NCBI GenBank assembly: GCA_036925085.1
Contig: JAUPFP010000001.1
Coordinates: 3,022,001-3,086,000, forward strand
Direction: 5' to 3'
Length of the DNA stretch: 64,000 nucleotides
Source of the DNA: Brachycybe producta
Lineage: Eukaryota; Arthropoda; Diplopoda; Playtdesmida; Andrognathidae
The notes below the pieces were generated by a model that had not been told where the DNA came from, did not search any database, and worked only from the letters and a program-made list of their open reading frames with translations. Numbering within the stretch: position 1 is the first letter of the stretch; each line of letters opens with the position of its first letter. Shown piece after piece: positions 14,309 to 26,559 of this stretch. The position numbers and the translations under genes are program-made.

Positions 14309-15639
14309 CTATAAGGGTGACTTTTCGTTAGAATTTGTGTTTCCATTGGCACCTGTTCCTTTAATGCTATTTGCATCACAATACAAACAATTTCCACCAT
14401 CTACAAAATGATGTTGATGGTGAGAATGAAGGTTGCCATTTTTGTGGCTATGAGATGTTGTCCCATTTCCACCACTGCCACCGCCACCGCCGCCACCACC
14501 AGATGAAGACGTGGTAGACGTGGCAGACGAAGAAGGACTACTTGCAGTGACTGAAGTGCTCAATCCAGTCACACCTCCAATGCCAGCATAAGTGTAATCA
14601 GATCGAACCATAGATGCTGGTAGAAAACCAGCTGCAGTATATGGCATTGCTAGAAAGCCTCTATGCTGAGCTGAATAACCGAGCCGCACTTGACCAAGTG
14701 CTGCCGCTGCTGCTGCAGCATTTGAAAGAGCTGTTGTTGAAAATGTGTTTGAAATTGGTGAAAATGCTGATTTGAGAATGTTGGTGGCTGAAGTTGGTGA
14801 AGCTCGAGAGCTTGTTACTGAAACAGCGCCTCCTGTTGTGGTGGTTGTTGAGGATTGTTGCATGGTTGTGGTGGCGCCACCAAAATTTTTAGCCATCGTG
14901 TGAAGCAGCTCATTTTGTGGCGGTGGCGACGACTGTGCGTGAATTAGCGAAGGTGGCGACATTGAAGTGGCTGCCATTAACGATGTGTTGAGCAGTTCTG
15001 AAGTGCTCGTCGTGCCATCGTGATGTTGGTTTAGAATTTGTTCAATGGCCTGCAGGATGTCACCGTGACAGTTCTGCAAGACTATTTGTAATTGAGTACG
15101 CTTTCTAAGCGGAAATATTCTTGCTAGAATATCGACCGGTGAACGTCTTGAATGATGATGATGGTGGTGGTGGTGGTGGGATGTGGTTGCTCCAACCTGA
15201 CTACCGTTACTGCCACCAGTCTTGCTAGAACCGACATACTCGCCCCGTTTCGATATGGCTAGATCATGTAAAGTTAGTGGATCGGGTCCTCCTCCTCCTC
15301 CTTCTTTTGGAGAATTGTTATTTGATCTTTGACCTCCGCAACCTCCGGATGAGGATGCTTCACTTAGAGGACTTCTGGGAGATACCGAGCCGGTGGCCGT
15401 TGATTGACGGTCGCAACGGATCGAACCGTCCTCGTCTTCGAGGGCTGTCACTGGACCGGCCGCAGTGCTGTTCTCGGTTTCTAAATCGTCTTGACCGATA
15501 TCACTTCCAGCAACTGCGGCACCGCCGCTGCTTAAATCTTCAGCGTCAACCGATTTTGAGGCATGAGTCAGGGCCAGTGGTGAACTCGATCTGGAACCGT
15601 CTTCGTCTTCACTTGTTTCTAATCTGCGTCTCTTCATGT
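14309..15639 (-). CDS. Dmrt99B: DMRTA/Dmrt99B-type transcription factor, last coding exon with DMA domain
   Basis: Last coding exon of a DM-domain transcription factor, acting in the nucleus. Reading from 15637 it gives 442 residues and a stop at 14309. Numbering from that internal Met, residues about 166-205 form the DMA domain (SPVDILARIFP, then a stretch ending AIEQILNQHH), a small CUE-like helical domain found in DMRTA proteins. Before it lie an acidic, Ser-rich region, a Gly/Ser stretch and nine His (154-162). After it come Ala-, Ser/Thr- and Gly-rich low-complexity stretches. A pyrimidine-rich acceptor ends in AG at 15641-15640, so the exon starts at 15639 with AC before the Met codon. 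Those two bases complete a codon left by the upstream exon, giving Asp and keeping frame, so the Met is probably internal and not the start. DM plus DMA points to Dmrt99B/DMRTA and not doublesex. Dmrt93B also has a DMA domain, but the DM sequence of the partner exon fits DMRTA better. Confidence 0.93.
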
Positions 15640-15873
15640 CTGTAAAAAAATAGACAAAATTAAATTAAATTAAATTAAAAACAAAAATGATAGGAAATAA
15701 AAGTTTCTTAAATTTATTGTAAAATAAAAAAAAAATTCTAAAAAATAAAAATGGCTGACCAATTAAGGCCGGCTTCACTCCGACCACTTTGTGGCGCCAC
15801 AAACATTTATAAAGAAAAAAAAGTTTGTTCTGTCTTTCAGAAAAGCAGAATTAAGAAAAAAAAAAAAAACTAG

Positions 15874-15953
15874 AAAGTGTTTTATAAACTAGAAGGGTAG
15901 CTTTTAATTAATATTATTTTCATGTTGACATGTTTCAAAATAAACTTTTTTGA
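15874..15953. mobile_element. Half of a family B element
   Basis: Only the left arm is present: GTGTTTTATAAACTAGAAGG followed by TTTCATGTTGACATGTTTCA and AAATAAACTTTTT. Confidence 0.5.
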
Positions 15954-15994
15954 AAGAGTTCAAGAGGCGCGTTTTCATTTTTTAAACCCCCTTC

Positions 15995-16486
15995 AGGTCG
16001 CTGAATAGATATTTATTTTTGCTTTTGTCGCACCAGATGGCGCCACTGCAGTGCCTAATGCTAAGCTTCATAGAGGTTTTTTTTGGTAAAATTTGGAAGC
16101 AAAAACCACCTTAAAAGAAACTAAAAAGTGTTTTAGAAACTAGAATTGTAAAAGGTTTTTTTGAACATAAACAATTTTATAGTTCAGTTTTAAAAATGAC
16201 CCAATTTTTGATTTTTCCATTGGTATTTCATGAAAAAACTATTTTCGGCCTTTTTTTAAAAAAAAACACACACAAAAACGTTTATTTTGAAATATAATCA
16301 TGATGACGAAAAAAAAAATACTTTTAGCATTATCACCATTTATTCTAGTTTCTAAAAAAAACATTTTGAATCGTTAATATTTCTTCTGAAAAAAGTTCAC
16401 TTAAAAAATGTGTACGAAGAAGAAGACACTCAGTCGCGCCATGAGGCGAAACGAAAACAAAATAAATATCTATTCAGCCACCTTGA
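15995..16486. mobile_element. Family P element with inverted ends, interrupted by family B
   Basis: The left end reads AGGTCGCTGAATAGATATTT. The right end contains ATAAATATCTATTCAGCCAC, its approximate inverse. Between them lies a B element (about 16124-16366) bounded by TTTTAGAAACTAGAA and TTCTAGTTTCTAAA. A solo P-like end occurs at 23608-23690. Confidence 0.5.
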
Positions 16487-16956
16487 ATGATTTTTTTTGT
16501 TGATTATTACTTTATTAGTAATTGAAGTCCTTAGTTAACAATAAATAAAATTCATTTTTTTTTTGTATTTTCAATAATCAATAATTTATTAGAAATTCAA
16601 TTAGCAGATAATTATTGCAAAACCACCACCAAATTTCCCCCCTCTTTTTTTCTTCCCCCCAAAAAAAGCTCCTTTCTAAGCGCTTTTTTTCTAAAAGGGC
16701 ACTTAACACAACAATATGGGCAATATATACTAAATTGGCTATGAAGTGTATGGATTGTGGATGCCCAGAAAAAAAATCCGGAAAAAAAAAACACATCAAT
16801 AAATCCACTGTGTGGATGGGGGGGGGGTATGAAGGGAGGAAAAGGGGGGAAAAATTGTTTTTATTTGAGTTTTTTGTGGCACGTGTGTTTCTGTTGCACG
16901 TGTAATTCATAATCTTCAGTCAACGAAAATTGAACGAGTTTTGATAATTAATTATT

Positions 16957-17685
16957 AGGGCTTCCGGATTTTTATGCAAAATATCATCATGAAGCAAATT
17001 TGTTTCTCAATCTGTGGCACCAAGTGCCAATTGTGATCAATCCCAGTATAGATCAACCAACAAATTATGTGGGGAATTTTTTTCCCAATCAAAAGTACCT
17101 GTTTAGAGGCTAGAACTTTTTAATTGAGAACTGATTGTAATACCTCGTTTCCATTATCAAAACTAATATTCAATTACATAACCAAGGTTATATTTAACTG
17201 CAGACAAGCTAGATGTAACAGTTTTGTGTGTTTTCATTTGAAAAACACTTAACTGTGGTTAAATGATTTTGTGAAATTTTCACAACTCATTTAAAAATTG
17301 AGTGGCTCTCACTATCTGCCATTTTGTTTGTAGGCTAAATTTGTTTGAACACAATTAAGTGACGTATTTAACCATTCAATAATGGTGGTTAACCACATTG
17401 GGTGTCAATGGAGTTGAGTTAACTCCGTTGTTCAGAAATTTAACCATAGTTAATATGAACCATATTTGTTTCCACTAGAAGATGAACTGGAGTTAACTTT
17501 TGGAACTGCGGTTAATTCTTGTATTAGAAACAAGGTATAACCAGGCATCTAGCCTCTAACCAGCCTTTTTGTTTAGAGATAATTGTAGTTGCTCTAATGA
17601 TGTTGATGATTATTACTTCACAATTGGCTCCTGGGCCACAACTTGAGAAACATTTGCTTGATATTGTGCATACAAATCCGAACCC
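16957..17685. mobile_element. Family C hAT-like element carrying nested family D
   Basis: Ends AGGGCTTCCGGATTTTTATG and the inverse ending AATCCGAACCC. The 8-bp flanks TAATTATT (16949-16956, 17686-17693) fit a hAT duplication. The middle carries GGTTAGAGGCTAG-type inverted segments. It is split by the D element at 17141-17537. Confidence 0.68.
17141..17537. mobile_element. Family D element nested in family C (TAA duplication)
   Basis: Starts TACCTCGTTTCC and ends AAACAAGGTA. It is flanked by TAA on each side (17138-17140, 17538-17540), and the interrupted C sequence contains TAA once. The interior is rich in AACCATAGTTAA-like segments. It shares TACC...GGTA ends and the TWA target with family A. 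Confidence 0.7.
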
Positions 17686-18039
17686 TAATTATTACATTGA
17701 ATGACGTCATCCACCTTGCTAGTAGTGATTGCCTACTTAGGGGGTTTTTTTTTTACTTAATTTAAGTTTCTATTAACACTTTTATGAATTTTTTTTTTGT
17801 TTATTTATGAATTTTTTGCTTTTTGTGAAAATTATTATTTCTAAACATTGTTATTAATTATTTTTGCCTTTTTAATGTGAAGTATTTTTTGTAAAAATAT
17901 TAAATTAGTTTTTTTTAAACTTTAACAACTTTTTAACAATTTTTTTTTACTGATTTTCAAAATGTTTAAACTTTTCTAAAATTGAATGAAACTTTTTTTT
18001 TCTCAAAACTTTAAAACATTTAGAGTTTTCTAAAATATT

Positions 18040-18435
18040 TTATAATTTATTTTTGAAAATTGTTTATAGTTTAATTTTTAACATCTTTTTTAGTTTATTT
18101 TCTAAAATCTTTTATAGTTTATTTTTGAAAATCGTTTGTAGTTTATTTTTCAACATCTTTTATATTTTATTTTTCAACATAGTTTATTGTTTATTTTTCA
18201 ACATCTTTTATAATTTATTTTTCAAAAAATATTTTATAGTTTATTTTTCCAAATCTTTTATTGTTTATTTTCCAAAATCTTTTATAATTTTATTTTTCAT
18301 ATCTATATATAATATAATTTATTTTTGAAAATCGTTTATAGTTTATTTTTACAAAATCTTTTAAAAGTTTATTTTTCTAAAATATTTTAGAATTTATTTT
18401 TTAACATCTTTTATAGTTTATTTTTCAAAATCTTT
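18040..18435. repeat. About 24-bp tandem repeat
   Basis: Variable units of TTTATTTTTCAACATCTTTT type, about 24-27 bp each, with roughly fifteen copies. Confidence 0.7.
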
Positions 18436-18449
18436 CGCCTTTTGTGCCT

Positions 18450-18483
<34 letters not shown>

Positions 18484-19494
18484 TTCAGTAAAATTAAAAG
18501 TGAGGAGGCAATTTTACACTGACATATACATATGCATAATGTTAACTGATGTCTATTTTGCCTGAAATTTTAATAAAATTCACTTTCAAACTGTCCTCCA
18601 TAATGAATACAATTGGGAGGTGGTTGAGTAGGGCCATTTTTTTTGTGTCTAATGTACTTCTCACCCTGTCTCTCTCTCTCCATTAGGCCTAAGTACTATA
18701 TATAACATATTTACTATAGGGGGGGGGGGGTACCATAAGCAATGTCTGGTATGCAATTTGCATTTGCATATATAGAAAAAAAGAGAGATGATAACAACAA
18801 AAGACATCTCCTTTTTCGAGTTACAATCATCAAATAAAGATAAATTACAGTATATTTCATAGGATTTTCTACAACAATTTTTGTCGCAGTCAATGTTATA
18901 ACAAACTGAGGCATTTTTCATTAAGTTTCATGAGATATTTTCTCTCTCTCTCTCTGTCTTTCTCTATCTCTCTATCTTTCTCTCTTGTTTGTAACCATTG
19001 AAAATAAATAAATATAAAATAGAACAAATTCCCTCCCCCCTCCAATCCTCCTATTTTATATAAAGTTTGAAATTACAGCAAAAATCCGCGACAATATAAT
19101 ATTAGGTTCTTTGTTCTCTGATTTAATCACATCAGAGACTATGATAAAAGGGGGGGGGGGGGTGGAAGAGGACAGTAGGGGAAGAAAATCATTATGTAAT
19201 TTTCAACATCCCCCCCTCCCTCCCTCCCTCCTCTTAAATCTCTCTCTAAAAAAAGCCTCCAATAAGTAACACAATGTCTATGTAGAGACATAGTTATAAG
19301 GTTTTGACCTTTTTTTCTAAATATGAGACAAATTTGGCAATTTTGCTTTTTAAGGAATTCCTTTTATGAAATTAATAAAGTTTGGATGAGTCAAAATTCA
19401 CTTATCCAATCTTATATTTATTATATATTTTGGTGTTAAATCCGTTAAAGAATTTTACATTATGACATTTCTGTCTCCTATTTCTACATAATAA

Positions 19495-19516
19495 ATATAG
19501 ATATAGATATAGATAT

Positions 19517-19599
<83 letters not shown>
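19495..19599. repeat. (ATAG)/(AT)n microsatellite
   Basis: Four ATAGAT-type units pass into about 80 bp of pure AT repeat. Confidence 0.9.
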
Positions 19600-19604
<5 letters not shown>

Positions 19605-19869
19605 GATATATTATGCAAAATAAAAATGATATGAGTCATAAAATGTGATACTAAATCGTCTTTCTCTCTCATTGTGGTTTTTGACAAATGATAAATATTT
19701 ATAACTGGAATTTTATTTAGTAACAATTCAGGAAATTGTTAAAAGTTTTGGAAAATTTGAATAGATTTTAGAAATTTAGAAAATTTAGAGAAAAAAAGCC
19801 TTAAAAGTTGTGGAAAAAATGATTAAAATTTTGAAAAAAATTAATAGATTTTAAAAAGTCTTCAAAGGT

Positions 19870-20050
19870 TTTATAAGTTGTATAAAAATGGTTAAAAGTT
19901 GTGAGAAAAAAATGGTTAAAAGTTGTATAAAAATGGTTAAAAGTTGTATAAAAATGGTTAAAAGCTGTGAAAAAAATGATTAAAAGTTGTATAAAAATGG
20001 TTACAAGTTGTGAAAAATGGTTAAAAGTTTTTTTAAAAAATGGTTAAAAT
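19870..20050. repeat. About 21-bp tandem repeat
   Basis: Units of ATGGTTAAAAGTTGTATAAA with variants, about eight copies. Confidence 0.7.
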
Positions 20051-20153
20051 ATGTGAAAAAATACTGGTACTTAAGAGTTATGAATTTTTTAAAAAGAGTT
20101 AATAAAACATTGAAAATTTGGATGTCTGGACCCGAAATCTTATTGTTTGCTTA

Positions 20154-20458
20154 TACCTTGTACACACACGAGTTAAATGAATTCAAATTAAATGTGTTTA
20201 GGTGAATTATACGGAATCCAGTTAAGGACATAAACCAAATAAAAATTGACTTTATTATTAATATTTTAAAATTGAAATACTAAATCAAATATTTTGTCAA
20301 TAGTTTATATAATTATATTTAAGTTAATTAACTGAATATTTTCAAGATTATTAACTGAATAAATTGAATTCGACATATTGTCCATTTGTCCTTCAGGGGG
20401 CTCTGTAGAACACGTTTATTATATAAATGCATTTAACAGCATATGTGTGTACAGGGTA
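20154..20458 (+). mobile_element. Family A MITE copy 4
   Basis: TACCTTGTACACACACGAG start and GTACAGGGTA end. The flanks are TTA and TAA, so the duplication has one mismatch. It lies inside the Dmrt99B intron. Confidence 0.72.
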
Positions 20459-21956
20459 TAAGTTGGAATGCTACAATTAATTGGACCAAATGTTGTCATT
20501 TAAAATTATATTATAATTTTAAGTTTCTATTGTGTATAAGGAGATTTGGTAAAAATATTAAAAATGTTTTTGAATTACGAGAGTTGGACATATCCAGCCA
20601 TCCCTTTTCATGTTATTTTTCTGCCATTGAATGTTTTTTTTGGGGGGGAGGGAGGGATGTCAACAATGTTTTGTTACTGATTTTTAAGCATTTTTTTTAA
20701 AAAAACAAATCTATAAAACAAAAGCGAAGAAACAATAGATTCAAAAAAAAGATCATTGAAGTGTTATTTGATTGTTACAGAAGTGGAGATGGTTGTGACT
20801 GTTTCGTGAGTTAAGGTTCAATTTCTATCTCTTTTTCTAAGAAGTTTGAGCATTTTTCAAATTAATTTTCTGTTAAATTACAGTCTTTCTGTAAATGCCG
20901 TCGTCGTCAGCTGAATTTTATGGCCAAACCCATTATAGCCAAAGAAAGCCCCATTTAAATAAATGTCTATATGAAGAGGAGGAGGAGGAGGATGATCCTT
21001 CTAGTCCTTATCCTTCTTTTTCCCCCCTTTTTCCCCTTTATAAGTCATTCAAAAAATCACTTCTACTTTTCTGCACACAAAACACACTTCAATACAAAAC
21101 AAAAGAGTTAAAAAGTGATTAGGGTTAGAAAATCACTCTTTATATCTATTTTTGCATAATATATATATATATATTTTTTTTAAAAAAATGTTGAATATGA
21201 ATTATCTGTTTGATGTAACATGTAAATTTTGCATCAAATTTACTAACTGTAAAAGTTTTTCTTTTTTGCATATTTTTTTTTTTTTTTGATGAGATTTGCA
21301 TAAAATGCTCATTTTTATTGTCATATTTTTAGGGCAAAAAAGCTTAGAATTTTTTTAAAAAAAAAATGAAATAGTTTTGGTTTTTTCTTCTTTGTACTTG
21401 TAATTAATTGATTTTTTTTTAATAATAATTAATTAATTGTAATTTTTATTAATTTTTTTTTTCTCACTGATGTTATTAGTAATTTTAATAAATTACTTTG
21501 AAAAGTAATTTACTAATTTACCTCAAAAACGATTATTAAAAGCTCAATTTGCTTACACGCATTTGCATTTTAATTAAGTTTTTGGACGTATGTAATCAGT
21601 TATGCAATTAGTAATTGTAATTAATTACTTTGAAAAGTCATTTGTCTCAACAAAGACTTTTAGTGCGCAATTGTTTACATGTTAAAACAAATGCATTAAT
21701 TATTTGTTTTAATTCAAAAATTGTATTTTTCTTAATTAGTTTTTTTCCACTGATGTAATTAGTAATTGTAATTAATTAATTGTGAAAAAAAAATTTGCTC
21801 CAACATAGTTTTAAATGCAAAAAAAATGTTTCAATTACATTTGTTTAAATGTAATTAATTGCATCTTAAACAAGCCATTGTAATAATTATTTATTTTAAT
21901 TCTGTAATTGTATTTCTAATTAATTAGTTTTTAAGTGATGTAATTTGCAATTGTAA

Positions 21957-22318
21957 TTAATTGCTTTGAAAAGTAATTAACTGCATTGAAAAGTAATTGA
22001 TTGCTTTGAAAAGTAATTGATTGCTTTGAAAAGTAATTGATTGCTTTGAAAAGTAATTGATTGCTTTGACAAGCAATTGATTGCTTTGACAAGCAATTGA
22101 TTGCTTTGAAAAGTAATTGATTGCTTTGAAAAGTAATTGATTGCTTTGAAAAGTAATTGATTGCTTTGAAAAGTAATTGATTGCTTTGAAAAGTAATTGA
22201 TTGCTTTGAAAAGTAATTGATTGCTTTGAAAAGTAATTGATTGCTTTGAAAAGTAATTGATTGCTTTGAAAAGTAATTGATTGCTTTGAAAAGTAATTGA
22301 TTGCTTTGAAAAGTAATT
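21957..22318. repeat. 20-bp minisatellite, highly homogeneous
   Basis: Eighteen units of ATTGCTTTGAAAAGTAATTG. Most are identical; two adjacent units carry GACAAGC instead of GAAAAGT. The same unit appears singly and diverged in flanking DNA (for example near 21630 and 21490), so the array arose locally. Confidence 0.92.
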
Positions 22319-22632
22319 TGTCTCAACAACGACTTTTAATACACAACTGCTTGCATGTTAACCAAATGCAATAATTATTTGTTTTAACTTAAGTCATTAT
22401 ATTTTTAATTATTTTACCACTGATTTAATTAACAATTATAATTAATTACTTTAAAAAAAAACAATAATTTATCGCAACCACTAACTTATTACTTTTAAAT
22501 AATGCATTTTATTAGAATAAATATTGCATAAAAGTCTTAAGTGTTTTTATAATGAGATTTAAAAAAAAACCTGTATGACGACAAGCTCATTAGCTAACAA
22601 GTACTAATTAGCACCAAGTTAAAAAAAATTGC

Positions 22633-22670
22633 TGAGAGAGAGAGAGAGACAGAGAGAGAGAAAGAGAAAG
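22633..22670. repeat. (GA)n microsatellite
   Basis: Interrupted GA run. Confidence 0.85.
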
Positions 22671-23427
22671 TTTATTCACAAGTAACCAATATACTTTGGT
22701 AATATTAAATAATAATATGTAGTTGATGTTGCCAGTTGCTTAGATATTTTTCGCCTCAAATAGCACCTCAAAAGAGAAAGAGAGTGAGTTAGAGAGTAGA
22801 AAGTGCAAACACGTACTTAGATTAATAATAATGGGGAAAGGGGGGGGGGGGTGGGGATAGGTGAAGAGGATGTTTTATAATATTGCAAATATTTCAACCC
22901 ATTTTTTATATATAATACATTATTATTGGCGCGGTCAACTTTTTTGTTGTTCCATTGGGTTATAGCAACTGTTTAGCAACAAACAACTATTTTGTCCAAC
23001 AACAACAACGGAAGAAAAAAAAGTTAGTGGCTAGAAAAATGCATCATCTTCACATATATATAAATATATTATTAATAATGACATTGCTCAAAATAAAAGA
23101 GTGTTAGTCAAAAAAAAAAAGTGATGATGATGATGATGATGAAAAAAAATTAACCATGGTGACAAAATAGCATCACCAAGCCAACGTAATTGAGGCACTT
23201 GCCATTAAATAGCTACCCTGCAACATATATAAAGTTATGGTATTGTTGTAATGTGTGCGCGCGCGCGCGTGTTAGGCCTAAATGTGGCGGGGCGGCGGCG
23301 TTAGGCTTAAATGTGGCACCCGCACACACTTCTCTTTTTTTCAACTTAATCTGTCGTCATACCTGTACATATAACTGTATCACGTTAATATACAGAGTGT
23401 ATCGCAAAAAAAAAATGTATATATGTT

Positions 23428-23576
23428 ACTGTCAATCTGCAGATTGTCTGGGCAATCTGCAAAACAACCACCCTGTTAGTGAATCTGCAAAATTACAACA
23501 CCTTAAAATGTATTGCAGGATTCACTAGTAGTTTGGTGGTTTTGCAGATTGCCTAGGCAAACTACAGATTGACAGT
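23428..23576. mobile_element. Family E palindromic element (149 bp)
   Basis: ACTGTCAATCTGCAGATTGT and the inverted CTACAGATTGACAGT ends. The inverted symmetry continues outward through TATATATGTT / AACATATATA, so the true ends may lie further out. Confidence 0.65.
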
Positions 23577-23607
23577 AACATATATACACATTTTGGTTGT
23601 TAAATAG

Positions 23608-23690
23608 GATGGCTGAATAGATATTAAATTTGCTTTTGTCTCTCTAATTCGAATTGGCGCCATTGCTAGTGGCTAATGGTATGATGTTCC
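23608..23690. mobile_element. Solo family P-like end
   Basis: GGCTGAATAGATATT, then TTTGCTTTTGTC and TTGGCGCCATTGC, matching the left end at 15995 with some changes. No partner end was found nearby. Confidence 0.4.
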
Positions 23691-25111
23691 AATAGAAGTT
23701 TTTTTTTATGGTCTAAAATTGAGACGCAAAGCGAAGCAAACGGGGGGGGGGGGGGTGTTTAGAAATAACATTATGAAAAAATACAAAACTAGAATGGTAA
23801 AATTATGTTTCATAGCAATATCTTAAAAAATAAACAATAAACTGCTACGATACGAAACCACCAACGTAAGTCGGGGACTTTACTGTATGACAGTCTGTAT
23901 GTATACAATTTTAAGGGACACCCTGTATTTAACATAAGCTATATTATACATCTTATAGAAAGACCAAATGTTTCTAAGGGGTGAGGGGGTGGTTTTCAAA
24001 TTTAAAAATGAGGTGGATTATGTGTGCCACAATCATAATTCCCAAGTATCAACCGAATTTTGCCTATAGGCCTATATATATCAATAAGAAAAGAAGATGC
24101 AAAAAAACACAATAGAGAAGAAAGAAGAAGAAAAAAAAGCAAATTTTGAACAATACTCCCCAATCTTTTGTGCAAAACACAAAAAAAAAACTTTTAACAC
24201 AGAGAATAAGAATAAAAATGAAATCAAGAAAGAGTGAAAAATGTATTTTTAATAGAAGTGGTGGCCAACACCTCAACAACTACAAAAATCATTATAAAAT
24301 ATATATAAAGGAGGGGACCTGAATGAGGCTATTTTATTAGATTTAATAATACTAATAATAATAGAAAAGAACCCTAAGAAAGAGGGTTTTTTTTCATATA
24401 GGCCCTATATATATATATATAATGGTATTACATGGTAATGCAAATAATAATAATAAGTTTTGATTTGTCAGAAGTTATTATTATATTCATGATATTTTTT
24501 GAAGTTGTTGGTGTGGCTAAACTTTTTGAAGGGGTTTTTAACATGGCTACTTAGCAATAAGAAGAGAAATATAAGGCTAAAAAAATGATTAGAAGAAAAT
24601 ATATGCTATGTGTATGTTGGTTGTCCAGGCAAATTCAATAACACCAACAAAGATAGCCAAGGAGGAAGAAAAGGACCACTTTTCATTCATTTCTTTAAGT
24701 TTGAGGTGGTCATTTTTCATCATCATTATTATTCCTATCTAGAGACACCAACCAAGCCTTAACTTTTTTTTCCTTTTTGTTGAAGCTTTTTGAGTCCCAT
24801 TTCTTCAAAAAAAAAAAGAAGCAAATAAGCAATTCAAAATGGACTATAGGCAAAGGAAGGAATGGTCACTCATGGCTACTCATAATCAACATCAAAACTT
24901 ATAAAAGTTGTTTACGTGTTAAAATGCAGAAAAATGAAAAAAAAAATTATGAATAAAGTAAACAACATAATGTATTACACCTAACTAGAAGCATGCCAGT
25001 CATAAGACGAGGATTTTTAAATGGGAAGAACCTATACAAAATAGGGGATGTTGCCCGCCCTAGGACGTTAACCTTATAAATAAATGTTTAGATATTATAT
25101 AATAGATTTAT

Positions 25112-25544
25112 ACCACCATCTAGCAGTGAAAGGTTATAATAGTTACTACTGACACAACGTCAGAGCGTTACTGCCATTGCAAACGCCATCTAGCGACGTA
25201 AAGGTATAACGGTTACCACTGACACAATTCATCAAATGGTTCCACATCAGAGCGTTCCAGAGAGAGAGAGAGAGAGAGATGAGAGAATGTGGGTGTGATT
25301 GATAGGGCCAAATACTGTATTAAACCAATACAAAAAACACTTAAAAAAGTGGCATCATGCAGGCCATCTAGTGTCTTGAGTTGTCGAGGTATGATAAGAC
25401 AACATAGAAAGTTTATTTTAAAATTTATTATAAAAAATGCTTTCTTCAGAATATTTGCATACTCTTCTAATTTCTGAACAAACTTTGAATTTTATCTTTC
25501 TTTTGTATTTGGCTTTGCTATGAACTCAAACCGCTAGGTGGCTC
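25112..25544. promoter_or_regulatory. Candidate cluster of CTCF-like motifs
   Basis: ACCACCATCTAGCAGT (25112), AACGCCATCTAGCGAC (25182), GGCCATCTAGTGT (25362) and CCGCTAGGTGGCTC (25531) resemble the CTCF core, the first three inverted. The first two lie in a duplicated segment. Function is not shown. Confidence 0.3.
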
Positions 25545-25632
25545 TGTAAGAGTTTTTAGAGTTTAATTTGATTTTTTTTTTAAATAATAACTTTGCAAGT
25601 AGCTCAATGAGCTACTGAGGTACCAAAAGTCT

Positions 25633-26102
25633 AAGGCCAGCTTCACATGGACCTATTTTTGTCACTACTTTGTGGTGCTACAAAGTGGTTGATTTGGCTT
25701 ACTTCACATGAACCACCATTGAAAGTTATGGTCTGTTGTCAATATGGGCCACTGGTATAAGGAGGTGGTCGCAACTTGTGGCAAGATACAACCACTTGTT
25801 TTATAATGCAATGCACAACAAAAACCGGTCACAGTGTCTCGTGTGAACATCCCTCTATGTAATCATGTGGTAAACAGCATTCTACTTCAATGTTGTGTCA
25901 TTGTTTGCACAACTGTTGTGATGGTTGCACAGCTTTTAGATAATAAAATGAAATAATTCAACACACAAAGACTGCAAATTGACTTTTGAATAGCTTTATT
26001 TATTTGCTGCATCAGTTTTATCTACGAAAAAAAAGGCAATGAGCAATGTGTCCACCTATTGCTTTACGTGGCGCCACAAAGCGGTTCCCGCGAAGCAGAC
26101 CC
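25633..26102. mobile_element. Family N element with imperfect inverted ends
   Basis: AAGGCCAGCTTCACATGGAC left end and a right end whose inverse reads GGTCTGCTTCGCGGGAACCG. Both contain a CTTTGTGG(T/C)GC(T/C)AC block. A related solo end, AAGGCCGGCTTCACTCCGAC, lies at 15767. CTA flanks both sides. Confidence 0.45.
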
Positions 26103-26105
26103 TAA

Positions 26106-26403
26106 TACCTAGTACACACACAGCCGATAATTTAAATGCATTTAAATAATAAACGTGTTCTACAGAGCCCTGTGAAGGACAAACAAAAAAAATGTCGAAT
26201 TCAATTTATTCAGTTAATAATCTGAAAATACTTAAATATAATAAATAAACAAAATATTGATTAAGTATTTCAATTTAAAATATTAATAATAAAGTCAATT
26301 TTTATTTGGTTCATTCATGTCCTTAACTGGATTCCGTATAATTCACCCTAAACACATTTAATTTGAATTCATTTAACTCATGTGTTACAGTGTGTACAAG
26401 GTA
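26106..26403 (-). mobile_element. Family A MITE copy 5
   Basis: Reverse copy with TACCTAGTACACACAC and GTACAAGGTA ends. The left flank is TAA and the right flank is TAT. It directly abuts the family N element ending near 26102. Confidence 0.72.
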
Positions 26404-26533
26404 TATGATAAAAATTTATAAATTTTTAATTGTTGACATAAAAATCACCAGACACTTTTGTCGGTTTATTACTAATATTGTTAATGTTGGTTTTGCAGTT
26501 TTTCATTGATTAATTTGAAATTATTCACTATTT

Positions 26534-26559
26534 CACACACACACACACACACACACACA
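26534..26559. repeat. (CA)n microsatellite
   Basis: Thirteen perfect CA dinucleotides. Confidence 0.9.

Noticed and set aside
21931-22329. 132-residue frame with repeating FKAINYFSKQSIT units
   Set aside because: Translation of the 20-bp minisatellite, not a repeat protein.
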